A model generated the notes under the pieces. It searched no databases and had not been told where the DNA came from. It saw only the letters and a list, made by a program, of their open reading frames with translations. This document shows, one piece after another, positions 43,570 to 52,117 of a DNA stretch of 64,000 bases. Both the position numbers and the translations under genes were made by a program. This stretch comes from Paenibacillus sp. 1_12 (lineage in GTDB: Bacteria; Bacillota; Bacilli; Paenibacillales; NBRC-103111), in the NCBI RefSeq assembly GCF_900114475.1, contig NZ_FOTE01000002.1:124001-188000 (forward strand), given 5' to 3'. Position 1 is the first letter of the stretch. Each line of letters opens with the position of its first letter.

Positions 43570-44925
43570 TTATATTTGGCTTGCCGTTTGCTCTTCCTTG
43601 CGTAAATGTTCTATTTTCTCCTCTGAGCCTGTCTCTGCGTTAATATAAATGCGATAGACGCTACCGTTGATTCGTCCAGTGAACTGGTGACACAGCACTT
43701 CCTCCTGTAAATCATTGCGAATCAAGGCAAGCGATTGTTGATCCACCTGCATTTGAGCATTCAGTACCTTACGCGCTTCCTCAACGGTAAGCTTGGGTGC
43801 TTTCAACTGCCGCTCTTTGTGATTGTATACATAATCAGTGGCCTGAAGACCTGTCACATCACCATTATCCAGAGCGATCTTAACAGCAACTTTATCGATA
43901 TAGTTGATAACATCATTCATACGACTGGCGAATGTTATATTAGCCACATTATTATATTCATCATAAGAAACGGCCGTCATATCCGGATAACCATGGATAT
44001 CGAGAAATTCAGCTGCCGCATCTCTAGCGCCTCGTATATCCAGCTTCTTATCCTGTACATCCCTAACAGCTGAATACCACAGAAGCTCGCCTCCCTTATG
44101 ACTGTAATCCATTTGTGTACCCTCTGGATTATTGTCTTTGGGTGCTGTGACGCTGAACGATTCGAACTCGGTTCCTACTCCATTCTCAACAACCTGAATC
44201 GTGGACGGGTCCCTGTTTAAAAATTGCGCTGCCTTCTGACGCACATCTTCTGCAGAAACGTCCTTGCCTGTCAGCATTTTAGCATCATAGGCTTGAAACG
44301 TGCTCATGACCGAAGGACTCCACTTGACATCCGTATAATCGGCTACCTTTTTGTCCACGGTCTGAAAGCCATCAATAATCGCGTTATCCAAAGGTTCCTT
44401 CTGTGTAGCGAGAGCCGTTTCAACATCCATCCATCGCAAATTGTTGGTCAGAACCTTGCTCTGCATATCACGAAGATCCGTGGATATCTCACTTGAATGC
44501 TGGTAAAGAGCACTTAAGGTCTGCATTTCCTGTTCATTGAGCGGCTGCTTGGCAAGATCGCGTATGGCCGCACGATAGGAGAAGTTAGCCATATTGGCCA
44601 AAAACTCTCCTGTTTTATTAAAGGGAAGCAAGGTCAAAGGGAGTTGATTGATCTCACTTTGCGCTTGACTGGTTATTCGCCATACATTGATCAGACCTTT
44701 TTTGTAGGAATCCTGCGAAGCCGTATTCAATGCCAACGTGTTGCCAAGCTCGGAATGCAGACTATCCACATGAAACGACAGGTCGTGAAACGCCCTCTGA
44801 TACTGATTTTCGGCCTTGATCAAAATCGCGTTTTTTTCCTGGTGCTCCAGATATCCCCACATTCCAGCACCAATCAAAACAACTAGCAAAATCGGAAACA
44901 TAACAATGCTCAAACGGCTGTACAT
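43570..44925 (-). CDS. ypeB: Spore germination protein YpeB
   Basis: The 451-residue protein has an N-terminal membrane helix (about 5-22). A long helical region and three PepSY-like repeats follow (for example EDVRQKAAQFLNRD, ARDAAAEFLDIHGYP and VEEARKVLNAQ). This is the YpeB architecture. In Bacillus YpeB stabilises and localises the cortex-lytic enzyme SleB. Normally sleB is directly upstream in the same operon; here that place is taken by a 53-residue Cys-rich protein gene. ATG at 44925 follows GGGGG with 10 nt spacing. Confidence 0.9.
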   Translation of the reverse strand: MYSRLSIVMFPILLVVLIGAGMWGYLEHQEKNAILIKAENQYQRAFHDLSFHVDSLHSELGNTLALNTASQDSYKKGLINVWRITSQAQSEINQLPLTLLPFNKTGEFLANMANFSYRAAIRDLAKQPLNEQEMQTLSALYQHSSEISTDLRDMQSKVLTNNLRWMDVETALATQKEPLDNAIIDGFQTVDKKVADYTDVKWSPSVMSTFQAYDAKMLTGKDVSAEDVRQKAAQFLNRDPSTIQVVENGVGTEFESFSVTAPKDNNPEGTQMDYSHKGGELLWYSAVRDVQDKKLDIRGARDAAAEFLDIHGYPDMTAVSYDEYNNVANITFASRMNDVINYIDKVAVKIALDNGDVTGLQATDYVYNHKERQLKAPKLTVEEARKVLNAQMQVDQQSLALIRNDLQEEVLCHQFTGRINGSVYRIYINAETGSEEKIEHLRKEEQTASQI

Positions 44926-45005
44926 GGTTGCATATCCCCCTTCATCACCCAATATTGGTTTTAGCTTTTGTCGAAGGAAGCGGTCTTATTCATACATAAA
45001 AAAAA

Positions 45006-45019
45006 AGCCAATCAAGGCT
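45006..45019 (-). terminator. Intrinsic terminator of the small Cys-rich gene
   Basis: AGCC / GGCT with short loop and nine T following on the minus strand, next to the stop at 45023. Confidence 0.65.
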
Positions 45020-45022
45020 CCT

Positions 45023-45184
45023 TTAAAAACATCGAGTTTCTATGAAAAAATCTTTTTCGTTGCTGCACACACATTGCTTGAAGCCTGTATCAATCTTCCC
45101 TTTATCCTGCTTACCCTTCAATACAAACTTCTCACCGCAGAGGTTGCAGCGAATTAACACCTTGATCCTGTCTTTAGTAATCAT
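45023..45184 (-). CDS. Small Cys-rich protein, 53 residues
   Basis: A 53-residue frame from ATG 45184 (GGGAGGG about 8 nt upstream) has a CNLC pair (Cys13-Cys16) and CVC (about 38-40), suggesting a zinc-ribbon-like fold. It has no obvious homologue I can name. It sits between prsW and ypeB where B. subtilis has sleB. Terminator follows immediately, so it is likely expressed. It does not match the anti-TRAP (RtpA) pattern of two CxxCxGxG repeats. Confidence 0.7.
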   Translation of the reverse strand: MITKDRIKVLIRCNLCGEKFVLKGKQDKGKIDTGFKQCVCSNEKDFFIETRCF

Positions 45185-45231
45185 ACCTTCCCTCCCGCTT
45201 GTCTTTTGTGTTATAAGTATGGACAAGCTGT

Positions 45232-45924
45232 TTACATTTCAACCCGTTCCTCCCGCCTAAGCACGCGCAGGGGTGATTTGGCGTTGGCTCTTTTGACATT
45301 CCATAGGCTGCGTCCCCACAAGAAAACCATTAATGGAAGCATGATCCATATCCAGTATGTCTTAGCGGAAAGCAGTACGTAGTCAAAGACCCCATGCCAA
45401 AATATAGGCATAAAACATGCATAGAACAACTGTCGGGTTCGCTGCTCCGGATTAAACTTAGCTTTACCCAAGTGGTAGCCCATCATGACGCCAAACATCG
45501 CATGACCAGATACGGGCAAGAAGGCTCGCATCAGCAGGGTTGAGATGGAGGCTGAATTCAGCAGTGCATAAAAGACGTTCTCAAGCGTTGCAAATCCGAG
45601 CGAAACCGCTACAGAATATACGATTCCATCATAAGGCTCATCAAAGCTCGCATGCCTGAAAATGAGGAAGTATACCAAAAACCATTTCAGAAATTCCTCG
45701 ATTCCCGCTGAAATCAAAAAAGAAAACACAAGCGGATCATCGCCAAAGCCATGTACAAAAGCACGCTGCAGCACCATCACCGGGAAAACAAGCAAAATAC
45801 CGAACAGAAACATCTTGCCAACCAGATGAATCGGCTCGGTATCATAACGATCCTTTAAATAAAAATAAGCTAGCAGAGCGACACCAGGCGCAATTGCTGC
45901 CAAGATGACTGAAACCATGCTCAA
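45232..45924 (-). CDS. prsW: PrsW-family intramembrane metalloprotease
   Basis: The 230-residue protein has several membrane segments and conserved EEFLKW (Glu76, Glu77, Lys80). Later motifs are HAMFGVMMGYHLG and FWHGVFDY, which define PrsW glutamic/metalloprotease relatives. In B. subtilis PrsW starts the cleavage of anti-sigma factor RsiW. TTG at 45924 with GGAGG 7 nt upstream; an ATG two codons later is too far. A degraded copy of the hairpin/RBS element lies upstream. Confidence 0.9.
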   Translation of the reverse strand: MSMVSVILAAIAPGVALLAYFYLKDRYDTEPIHLVGKMFLFGILLVFPVMVLQRAFVHGFGDDPLVFSFLISAGIEEFLKWFLVYFLIFRHASFDEPYDGIVYSVAVSLGFATLENVFYALLNSASISTLLMRAFLPVSGHAMFGVMMGYHLGKAKFNPEQRTRQLFYACFMPIFWHGVFDYVLLSAKTYWIWIMLPLMVFLWGRSLWNVKRANAKSPLRVLRREERVEM

Positions 45925-45940
45925 GGTGTCACCTCCTTAA

Positions 45941-45957
45941 AGTTTTCGTAGAATACT
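45941..45957 (-). repeat. Degenerate leader hairpin before prsW
   Basis: The minus strand reads AGTATTCTACGAAAACT then TTAAGGAGG. It is a 6-bp stem with one mismatch around TAC, a reduced version of the ypiF copies. Confidence 0.55.
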
Positions 45958-45966
45958 TATCTATAC

Positions 45967-47211
45967 TTATACCCAGCCTCTAAACTTCGAAGCCTCGGCC
46001 ATTTTTTGAACTCCTACCGTGTACGCAGCCAAACGCATATCGATATTTTTCTCTTTGTGAATAGTATAGACATTTTCAAAGCTTTTTTCCATCACTACTT
46101 GCAATTTGGCATGCACTTCCGCTTCCGTCCAATAATAGCCTTGATTGTTTTGCACCCATTCAAAATAAGAAACTACAACCCCGCCTGCATTTGCCAGCAC
46201 ATCAGGAACAATAAGTACATCCCGCTCAGTCAATATTTTCGTTGCCGCGAGAGTCGTCGGCCCATTGGCTGCCTCAACAATAATAGAAGCCTGAATTCGC
46301 TCAGCATTGTCAGAAGTAATCTGATTCTCAATAGCTGCAGGTACCAGAATATCACAAGGCCGCTCAAGCAGCTCCTTATTAGTAATTGTATTTGTAAACA
46401 GCTTCGTTACCGTTCCGAAGGAATCCCGGCGATCCAATAAAGAGTTGATATCCAGTCCCTTCTCATCGTAGAGTGCACCATAAAAATCGGAGATGCCCAC
46501 GACTCTCGCCCCAGCATCATGCATAAATTTGGCTAAATAGCTGCCTGCATTACCAAAGCCCTGGATAATCACCCGAGTATCCAACAGCGGCAGCTTCCTT
46601 TTTAATAAAGCCAGATTAATCATGATGGCAACACCTTTGGCAGTAGCCGTTTCTCTCCCCTGAGAACCCCCTAGCACAACCGGCTTGCCTGTAATAAAAT
46701 TAGGCGCATCAAACTCACGAATACGGCTGTATTCATCCATCATCCAAGCCATAATTTGCGAGTTTGTCATCACATCAGGAGCAGGAATATCCTTGGTCGG
46801 TCCTACAATTTGACTGATCGCACGGACATAACCTCTGCTTAGCCTCTCCAGCTCGCGAAAAGACATCGTTCTCGGGTCACAGATGATTCCACCCTTACCA
46901 CCCCCGAAAGGAAGATCAACGATTCCACATTTTAGACTCATCCAGATTGACAATGCTTTTACCTCGTCCTCATTAACATCCGGATGAAACCGCACGCCAC
47001 CTTTGGTTGGTCCAACAGCATCATTGTGCTGGGCGCGATAGCCTGTAAAAATCCGCACCGAATCATCATCCATCCGGATCGGGATACGCACCGTCATCAT
47101 TCTTAACGGCTCCTTCAGCAATTCGATCATAACCTGCGGATAACCAAGCAGAGTAAGTGCTTTTTCAACGACAAACTGTGTAGATTGAAGCACATTTAAG
47201 TTCTCAGTCAT
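45967..47211 (-). CDS. gudB: NAD-type glutamate dehydrogenase (GudB/RocG family)
   Basis: The 414-residue enzyme has the PFGGGKGGI box with the catalytic lysine region, GPTKDIPAPDVMT, and an NAD-binding GFGNAGSYLAKF motif. It oxidatively deaminates glutamate to 2-oxoglutarate. The location matches gudB of B. subtilis. The protein is complete with no insertion in the active-site region that I can see, unlike the cryptic gudB of laboratory 168. ATG start at 47211; ribosome-binding site GGAG upstream. Confidence 0.93.
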   Translation of the reverse strand: MTENLNVLQSTQFVVEKALTLLGYPQVMIELLKEPLRMMTVRIPIRMDDDSVRIFTGYRAQHNDAVGPTKGGVRFHPDVNEDEVKALSIWMSLKCGIVDLPFGGGKGGIICDPRTMSFRELERLSRGYVRAISQIVGPTKDIPAPDVMTNSQIMAWMMDEYSRIREFDAPNFITGKPVVLGGSQGRETATAKGVAIMINLALLKRKLPLLDTRVIIQGFGNAGSYLAKFMHDAGARVVGISDFYGALYDEKGLDINSLLDRRDSFGTVTKLFTNTITNKELLERPCDILVPAAIENQITSDNAERIQASIIVEAANGPTTLAATKILTERDVLIVPDVLANAGGVVVSYFEWVQNNQGYYWTEAEVHAKLQVVMEKSFENVYTIHKEKNIDMRLAAYTVGVQKMAEASKFRGWV

Positions 47212-47627
47212 GAAGCACCTTCTCCAAAGTCATTTTATTGTTAAAAAAATGCTTTTTGATGCTGACACACAAGCGAAATTTGCATAACCGCCAAACAAGG
47301 CTGCATTCAGCTTCGTAATGCCTCTAGGAGTATCTGAAACATGTCCGCGGCAGCGTTTCCTATATTCTTCGGTATAATCCGTGATATTATTCGAGTCCGG
47401 CGCAACAGGTACCATCATGTTATCTTCCATCGTTTGATTGAAAATTTTGCTCCCGAACAAAAACGTCATTCACATTGCGAATCGTTACCGCTCGTTTGTG
47501 TGACTTAACACAACAAATACGCCATTACACAAAATGGCGTCCTTTGTATCCTCCAAATATAGCCTTTATTCCAAAAATTGCGGGAAGGAACGAATCCAAT
47601 GATTGGCCATCCCCAAACAACAAAAAA
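47212..47627. other. Intergenic region between gudB and the mecA terminator
   Basis: This stretch holds a 79-codon open frame on the minus strand (47230-47469). It lacks a ribosome-binding site at its first codon and resembles nothing I know. A hairpin CGCCATT / AATGGCG (47520-47539) lacks a T run on either side. The frame ends 18 bp before gudB, so a leader role is possible but not shown. Confidence 0.35.
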
Positions 47628-47628
47628 A

Positions 47629-47662
47629 GCACTCACAAAAACATTACTGTTTTTGGGAATGC
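47629..47662 (-). terminator. Intrinsic terminator of mecA
   Basis: GCACTC-x-CAAAAAC / GTTTTTG-x-GAATGC stem with one mismatch and a G-U, followed by seven T on the minus strand. Confidence 0.75.
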
Positions 47663-47686
47663 GTCTTACAGACTAAGCTTTTGACA

Positions 47687-48289
47687 CTATTTGAAATGCG
47701 TGCAGAGCACATTGATGGCATCGGCTGCTATCACCGTTTTGCCATAAACCTCAAGAACAGATCTGGTTACCGAAGCAGCGTCTCCGTATTCGGACAGAAC
47801 AGCGATGATGGATTGATATCCACTCTCTTCCATATCGACAGCATCAAGCTGCAAATACCATTTCTCTTTATAAGAAAATAAAATGCCTCCATCAGTGAGC
47901 AATGGTTGAATAACCTTCGCCATACGCAGTAAATCTTCAAAATCGTGAAACACATAGGAGATCTGATCCGTTTGTTCAAGAGTCACTTCCAGCTCATACA
48001 TTTCTTCCACTTCTTCATCAAATGATTCCGAAGTATGATGAAACTCCATTTTGCCGCGTGTGACAATAACGACCATCCCTTGTGCAGGAAGGGCAAGCAC
48101 TTCAACAGCTAATGGCCCTGTAGGGTCAAAGCCTAACTCAGCATATGCTTGATCCATCATGTCACTGAATAGCTCATGAACTCTGGGAATTTCTCTCCAC
48201 ATGTCGTCCTTTTGAATACCACGCTCCGTCAAGTCGTCGAAAGTGAGAAAAATCCGTATCTTGTCCTGACTCAAACGCTCCATTTTCAT
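47687..48289 (-). CDS. mecA: Adaptor protein MecA/YpbH (ClpC adaptor)
   Basis: The 200-residue protein begins MKMERLSQDKIRIFLTFDDLTERG, the substrate-binding N-terminal domain signature of MecA. An acidic linker (FDEEVEEMYELE) and a C-terminal ClpC-binding domain (FEDLLRMAKVIQP, LYSYKEKWYLQLD-like) follow. It delivers substrates to ClpCP. In B. subtilis the paralogue at this genomic position, next to gudB, is ypbH (mecB). ATG at 48289 with GGAGG 8 nt upstream. Confidence 0.9.
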   Translation of the reverse strand: MKMERLSQDKIRIFLTFDDLTERGIQKDDMWREIPRVHELFSDMMDQAYAELGFDPTGPLAVEVLALPAQGMVVIVTRGKMEFHHTSESFDEEVEEMYELEVTLEQTDQISYVFHDFEDLLRMAKVIQPLLTDGGILFSYKEKWYLQLDAVDMEESGYQSIIAVLSEYGDAASVTRSVLEVYGKTVIAADAINVLCTHFK

Positions 48290-48384
48290 ACAGGATTCCT
48301 CCCTTGCCGCCACTATTAATAACAGCTTATGAAGTAAGCTTAAAAAGGTGAATAAGCTTCAAGCTTGTATTCAATTATATGAGT

Positions 48385-48393
48385 ATTATATCA
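48385..48393 (-). promoter_or_regulatory. Extended -10 promoter of mecA
   Basis: The minus strand has TGATATAAT, a perfect -10 with the TGn extension, about 95 bp before the mecA start. No good -35 is seen. Confidence 0.5.
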
Positions 48394-48430
48394 CAACATA
48401 ACAATAAATCTATTGTGGCAATAAAAAAAG

Positions 48431-48464
48431 AAAGGCATGAACAGGAAAATACCTGTACATGCCT
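48431..48464 (-). terminator. Intrinsic terminator of the small YtxH-like gene
   Basis: GGCATG-x-ACAGG / CCTGT-x-CATGCC stem, followed on the minus strand by TTTCTTTTTTT. Confidence 0.8.
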
Positions 48465-48490
48465 CTCAATAGCTTGCTAAACCCCTGTCT

Positions 48491-48796
48491 TTACTGGGTT
48501 TGGTACTGCTCTTTATGCTGGCTATCACGCAAAATTTCGTCCACAGTTGCCTTCAGAGCAGGCTCTTTATTAATAATTTCTTCCACGCGGCCCAATCCCG
48601 TCCTGTCCGAGCTGCCAGGTTTATTCGCATTATGACTAGCAGATTGGTTGTTGTTTCCATTTTTATTGATGTTATTGCCAACCGATTCTCTATTGCTGCT
48701 AAAGGAGGACATCAGCATCGATTTGCTCTTGCCGCTTAAATAAACAACTGCCGCTGCACCTACAAGTCCGCCGAGTAAAAAAGCTCCTACTTTCAT
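48491..48796 (-). CDS. Small membrane-anchored protein, YtxH-like
   Basis: The 101-residue protein has a glycine-rich N-terminal membrane helix (MKVGAFLLGGLVGAAAVVYLSGKS), then an Asn/Ser/Gln-rich linker (about 25-60) and a short helical C-terminus. This resembles YtxH-domain general-stress proteins in topology, though the match is loose. ATG at 48796 with GGAGG 7 nt upstream. It is divergent from the deacetylase gene. Confidence 0.6.
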   Translation of the reverse strand: MKVGAFLLGGLVGAAAVVYLSGKSKSMLMSSFSSNRESVGNNINKNGNNNQSASHNANKPGSSDRTGLGRVEEIINKEPALKATVDEILRDSQHKEQYQTQ

Positions 48797-48911
48797 AGTC
48801 ATCCCTCCATCTATTTAGGTTCGAAGCTTATTTTTCACTATGTACTTCGGTTCCATGCATGATAAAATCAGGAAACATCCAAACTTAACAAAGAACAGGA
48901 GTACGACTACC

Positions 48912-49838
48912 ATGATGAAAAAAACGCTTATGGGTCTAACCGCAGCAGCACTACTGACTTCAGCCACAGCTTGTCAATCCAATACACAGCCTGCTGCATC
49001 CGTTAATCCGCCTATAAACAGCGTCAGCCCAGCACCCACAACTGCCCACCCAGCTGATAAAAGTGGCACACCTTCAACACCTGTGGCGCCAGCACAGCCT
49101 GTTAAACCTATAGAAGCAGCCCCTGGAAGTACGGCACCAGCAACTCAGACACCTTCAACACCAGCGGAAGCGCCAAAAGCAGCTCAATCCGAAGCCAAGC
49201 TGTATAAATTAAATCCAAAATCCTACGATATTGTACCCATTGATACAACAATCACGAATAAAAATGTGGTGCTTTTAACCTTCGATGATGGCCCTAAGGA
49301 CAAAGAGATGCTGGAGCCACTTCTGAATACGTTGGACAAGCATCACGCCAAAGCGATATTTTTCGTGAATGGATACCGTGTCAAGCAAAAGCCTGAGTTA
49401 ATCAAGCTCATTACGGACCATGGTCATATGATTGGCAATCATTCGTGGGATCATATCGATTTGAAAAAGGAAAACAAGGAAAAAATCGATCAGCAAATCG
49501 GTGATGTAACCAAGCAGATCACAGAGCTTACCGGCAAAGCACCCCAATTTTTCCGTCCCCCATTCGGTTCAGGTGGAGATTTAGTCAGGGAAAAGGTGAA
49601 ACAGGATAATATGCTGTTCATGACGTGGTCTAACGGCTCACTGGACTGGGAGATGACTACCAAGAATAATAATCCCGACAAAGTTGTGAGCAACGTCTTG
49701 GAGCAGCTGCGGCCCGGCAGCAATATTCTGATGCATGAGCTGCAATGGACCGTCGAAGCCATGGATAAACTATTGACACAATTGGAACAAAAAAATTACG
49801 GATTCGTTGACCCCGCAACTATCGATACATCCCTTTAA
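48912..49838 (+). CDS. Lipoprotein polysaccharide deacetylase (NodB domain)
   Basis: The 308-residue protein has a lipoprotein signal ending TSATAC (Cys21) and a 70-residue Pro/Ala/Thr/Ser-rich linker. The NodB domain follows: LLTFDDGPKD (catalytic Asp125, metal-binding Asp126), NHSWDH (metal-binding His177 and His181) and RPPFGSGG. It likely removes N-acetyl groups from peptidoglycan or another cell-wall polymer outside the membrane. CAGGAG lies 10 nt before the ATG at 48912. It is one of the few plus-strand genes and has a bidirectional terminator after it. Confidence 0.9.
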   Translation: MMKKTLMGLTAAALLTSATACQSNTQPAASVNPPINSVSPAPTTAHPADKSGTPSTPVAPAQPVKPIEAAPGSTAPATQTPSTPAEAPKAAQSEAKLYKLNPKSYDIVPIDTTITNKNVVLLTFDDGPKDKEMLEPLLNTLDKHHAKAIFFVNGYRVKQKPELIKLITDHGHMIGNHSWDHIDLKKENKEKIDQQIGDVTKQITELTGKAPQFFRPPFGSGGDLVREKVKQDNMLFMTWSNGSLDWEMTTKNNNPDKVVSNVLEQLRPGSNILMHELQWTVEAMDKLLTQLEQKNYGFVDPATIDTSL

Positions 49839-49846
49839 GCTAAGCA

Positions 49847-49889
49847 AAAAGGTGAACCCTCAGCATCAACACTGACCGGTTCACCTTTT
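49847..49889. terminator. Bidirectional terminator between the deacetylase and the CPBP unit
   Basis: AAAAGGTGAACC / GGTTCACCTTTT stem (12 bp) with T-rich arms on both strands. It serves the convergent genes on either side. Confidence 0.85.
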
Positions 49890-49890
49890 G

Positions 49891-50109
49891 TTAAGCTTCT
49901 CCCTTTACACGCTGCCAGCCCCAAATTAATAGCCCAGCTACTAACAAAATAAACACCCACAACAGAGACAGGTAAAATATACGCAGCCATTTATCGCTTT
50001 CTCCAGGATGAACTACTTTACGGGGGGGCAGGAACGTATCATCTTCATCTGTGATTAGAGGTGCTGTATCCTCATGGGCTTGATGATTAGAATTTATGCT
50101 GGAACTCAT
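49891..50109 (-). CDS. Small single-pass membrane protein, 72 residues
   Basis: The 72-residue protein has an acidic, Thr/Asp-rich N-terminus of about 42 residues and one membrane helix (about 44-64). It is translationally coupled to the CPBP protease gene (its ATG overlaps that gene's TAA). I do not recognise the family. It may be a partner or regulator of the protease, inferred only from coupling. Confidence 0.65.
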   Translation of the reverse strand: MSSSINSNHQAHEDTAPLITDEDDTFLPPRKVVHPGESDKWLRIFYLSLLWVFILLVAGLLIWGWQRVKGEA

Positions 50110-50702
50110 TATTTCTCTCTCCTATAACGAATGATACAACCCATAATCAAATCAATCATAAAATGCGCAATAATCGGCGTCCATAACGATCCCGTTTGTA
50201 TGTAAATCCATCCAAGACCATAACTGATTCCGAATACCAGACCCGTCATCAGCCAGTGCTGCAGGTATCGGATATGAATCGCGGCGAATAAAATACTGGT
50301 CCAGTAAGGTCCCCATGAAGCTTGAATCGCACCCCTGAATAACCATTCTTCACAAAAAGCCACAACAAACGAAAGCACAATAATGTGCCACAATGGACGG
50401 TTTTTAAAAATCAGCTCATTGATGCCCCCGTCATCCGTAACCTCAGGAGGAACCCAATTCGAGATCAGCAAATCAACGATCAGAACAACAATCGCAAATG
50501 CTGCCCCCCATATAAGCAAGAGCATTCCCTGATTTACTGAAAACATTTGCTGAAAAAAAGGTTTCTGAAAAAGCATGATAATACAACCCGCTGCAAATAC
50601 GAGAAACTGTGTGATATACACGTTTAGAATGACTGTGCGCTCGTCAATTGTCGTAATATCAAGCTTTTGAAACTTAAATTGCCTAAAATTAAATTTTTTC
50701 AT
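50109..50702 (-). CDS. CPBP family intramembrane glutamic endopeptidase
   Basis: The 197-residue membrane protein has the CPBP motifs: EEWLFRG (Glu118, Glu119, Arg123), FAAIHIR (His) and IIAHFMIDLIMG (His/Asp). The family contains Rce1-like proteases and bacteriocin-immunity proteins. B. subtilis ypbD, near mecB/recQ, is the likely counterpart. Substrate unknown. ATG start with AAAGGGAA upstream. It is divergent from the gene at 50769. Confidence 0.85.
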   Translation of the reverse strand: MKKFNFRQFKFQKLDITTIDERTVILNVYITQFLVFAAGCIIMLFQKPFFQQMFSVNQGMLLLIWGAAFAIVVLIVDLLISNWVPPEVTDDGGINELIFKNRPLWHIIVLSFVVAFCEEWLFRGAIQASWGPYWTSILFAAIHIRYLQHWLMTGLVFGISYGLGWIYIQTGSLWTPIIAHFMIDLIMGCIIRYRREK

Positions 50703-50768
50703 CTATTATTCCCTTTTTCGACAATATCACCTATACTATCATTAGAAAATAAACGAGGTGCCTTGGCT

Positions 50769-51686
50769 ATGAACAAACGATTGTCACGTTATGATTACTT
50801 GTTTGCATTAACTTTTATTTTTATGCTTGTTTTAGCTTTAGGAACTTTTTTCTTTGGTCTTCGAATGGGACAAGATCGTGCCACAGCCAAGTATGAGGAG
50901 CTTCTTTTCAAAAAATCAGAAGTCCAGAATGGGTATTCCGCTTATCATCAACAGTATCTGGTGTCCTACTATCATACCATTTATCAGCCTTACAGGGAAT
51001 TTCACAAGAAATGGTTTGAAAAAATGAATGAGCTTGAGACCAACCGCACCTCAGACGCTTCAGCAACACTCAAAGATTTGGGTGCTCTCGCCAAAGAAAA
51101 GTATAACGAGCTCAGCAACAAGTCAATGCCAGATTCTTCGCCATTACTACAAGAAGGCTTGCAAAATTACTTAAAAAGTTTGAAGCTGTTTAGTGAAGCC
51201 GTCGGGAACATCCAAGGAAAGGCCAACAGTACACCTAGTTATGATCTTGTTGCTTCCATGAATAACGATGCTTATTTGAATGAAGCGAAAAAATTCTCTC
51301 TAGCCGCGCAAAAAAATTATTACGATTCTATCATCAAATGGAATTTGGCAGATAATCCGCAGCTAAAGCAGGTCGATGTTGGGAATCCTTTGTCTCTGAA
51401 GGACTGGACCCCACTTAGTCTAAGCATGAAAAATGAATACATATCCAATGCATTATTGAATGGCAAGTTGTTCAAACTATATACACCTCAGGATCTTTCA
51501 AGCCGAATTGATGAAATGGTAAGCTCCGGACAAGCAAAGAAATTAAACCTGACGGATGTTCATCAGGTCATTGATCTATTGAACGCTACCGATGCGGTTC
51601 GTTCTGGCGATTTTATCCGTAATAAAAACCGTTTATATCCGAATGAAACCTTACCACAGCTGCCTTTCTTTTTTACTCAAAATTAA
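50769..51686 (+). CDS. Unknown membrane-anchored protein, 305 residues
   Basis: I do not recognise this protein. It has one N-terminal membrane helix (about residues 10-34) with a short cytoplasmic basic start. A long helical, Lys/Asn/Ser-rich extracytoplasmic region (about 270 residues) with a few coiled-coil-like stretches follows. No catalytic motif is visible. ATG at 50769 has GAGGTG upstream with fairly long spacing. It lies just before the serA T-box leader. Confidence 0.6.
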   Translation: MNKRLSRYDYLFALTFIFMLVLALGTFFFGLRMGQDRATAKYEELLFKKSEVQNGYSAYHQQYLVSYYHTIYQPYREFHKKWFEKMNELETNRTSDASATLKDLGALAKEKYNELSNKSMPDSSPLLQEGLQNYLKSLKLFSEAVGNIQGKANSTPSYDLVASMNNDAYLNEAKKFSLAAQKNYYDSIIKWNLADNPQLKQVDVGNPLSLKDWTPLSLSMKNEYISNALLNGKLFKLYTPQDLSSRIDEMVSSGQAKKLNLTDVHQVIDLLNATDAVRSGDFIRNKNRLYPNETLPQLPFFFTQN

Positions 51687-51743
51687 AAAAAGGGCACGGA
51701 TTAACGAGCTTTTGAACAAGCTGTGACATCGCTATTACTCCTA

Positions 51744-52087
51744 TTGACATCGCCTTTGGGGTCATGTTACGCTTATGAAAATTCAATTTGTTACAAAACG
51801 TTGACGGAGAACCTGTAACACCCATGATGCGCAGAGAGCCGATGAACAGGTGCAAATCGGACATTAGGGTTTACAAGAGAGCACTCCAGAGTTGCTGTTC
51901 TGAATGCCGCCTGAATCTCGTGATTCCGACGCCTGTAGGTGCAGCCGGTTAGAAACCGTTACATTTCTGAGTCCTTGCGGCTCATGAGGCTGTTTGTGCA
52001 ATCAGACAGTGAATTAGGGTGGTACCACGAAAGTAACTCTTCGTCCCTTGTATACGTTTAACGTACGAGGATGGAGAGTTTTTTAGT
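51744..52087 (+). promoter_or_regulatory. T-box leader upstream of serA
   Basis: The leader has the canonical T-box antiterminator box AGGGTGGTACCACG (52016-52029), a terminator hairpin at 52035-52080, and an upstream stem I region with an AGAGAG sequence near 51833. T-boxes sense the charging of a tRNA; serA makes serine, so tRNA-Ser is the expected ligand. Candidate specifier codons for serine in the stem I region are AGC (51880-51882) and TCC (51885-51887), but I cannot assign which. A TTGACA at 51744-51749 may be the -35 of its promoter, though no good -10 follows. Nothing else is seen between 51687 and the leader. Confidence 0.88.
52035..52080 (+). terminator. Regulatory terminator of the serA T-box
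   Basis: AACTCT...GGACGA-type arm pairs with GGATGGAGAGTT around an inner stem, followed by TTTTAG. Its 5' part competes with the antiterminator that includes the T-box sequence. Confidence 0.8.
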
Positions 52088-52117
52088 TTGTCTAGAAAAA
52101 AGTGGAGGTTGGCGTAC

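Noticed and set aside
45023-45184. Small Cys-rich protein considered as anti-TRAP (RtpA)
   Set aside because: Anti-TRAP has two CxxCxGxG repeats; this protein has CNLC and CVC only, so the length match is a coincidence.
47230-47469. Open frame of 79 codons upstream of gudB
   Set aside because: No ribosome-binding site at the first codon, no recognisable motif, and composition unlike the neighbouring genes; kept only as a note on the intergenic region.
51673-51864. Minus-strand frame inside the serA leader
   Set aside because: It overlaps the T-box and has no ribosome-binding site.
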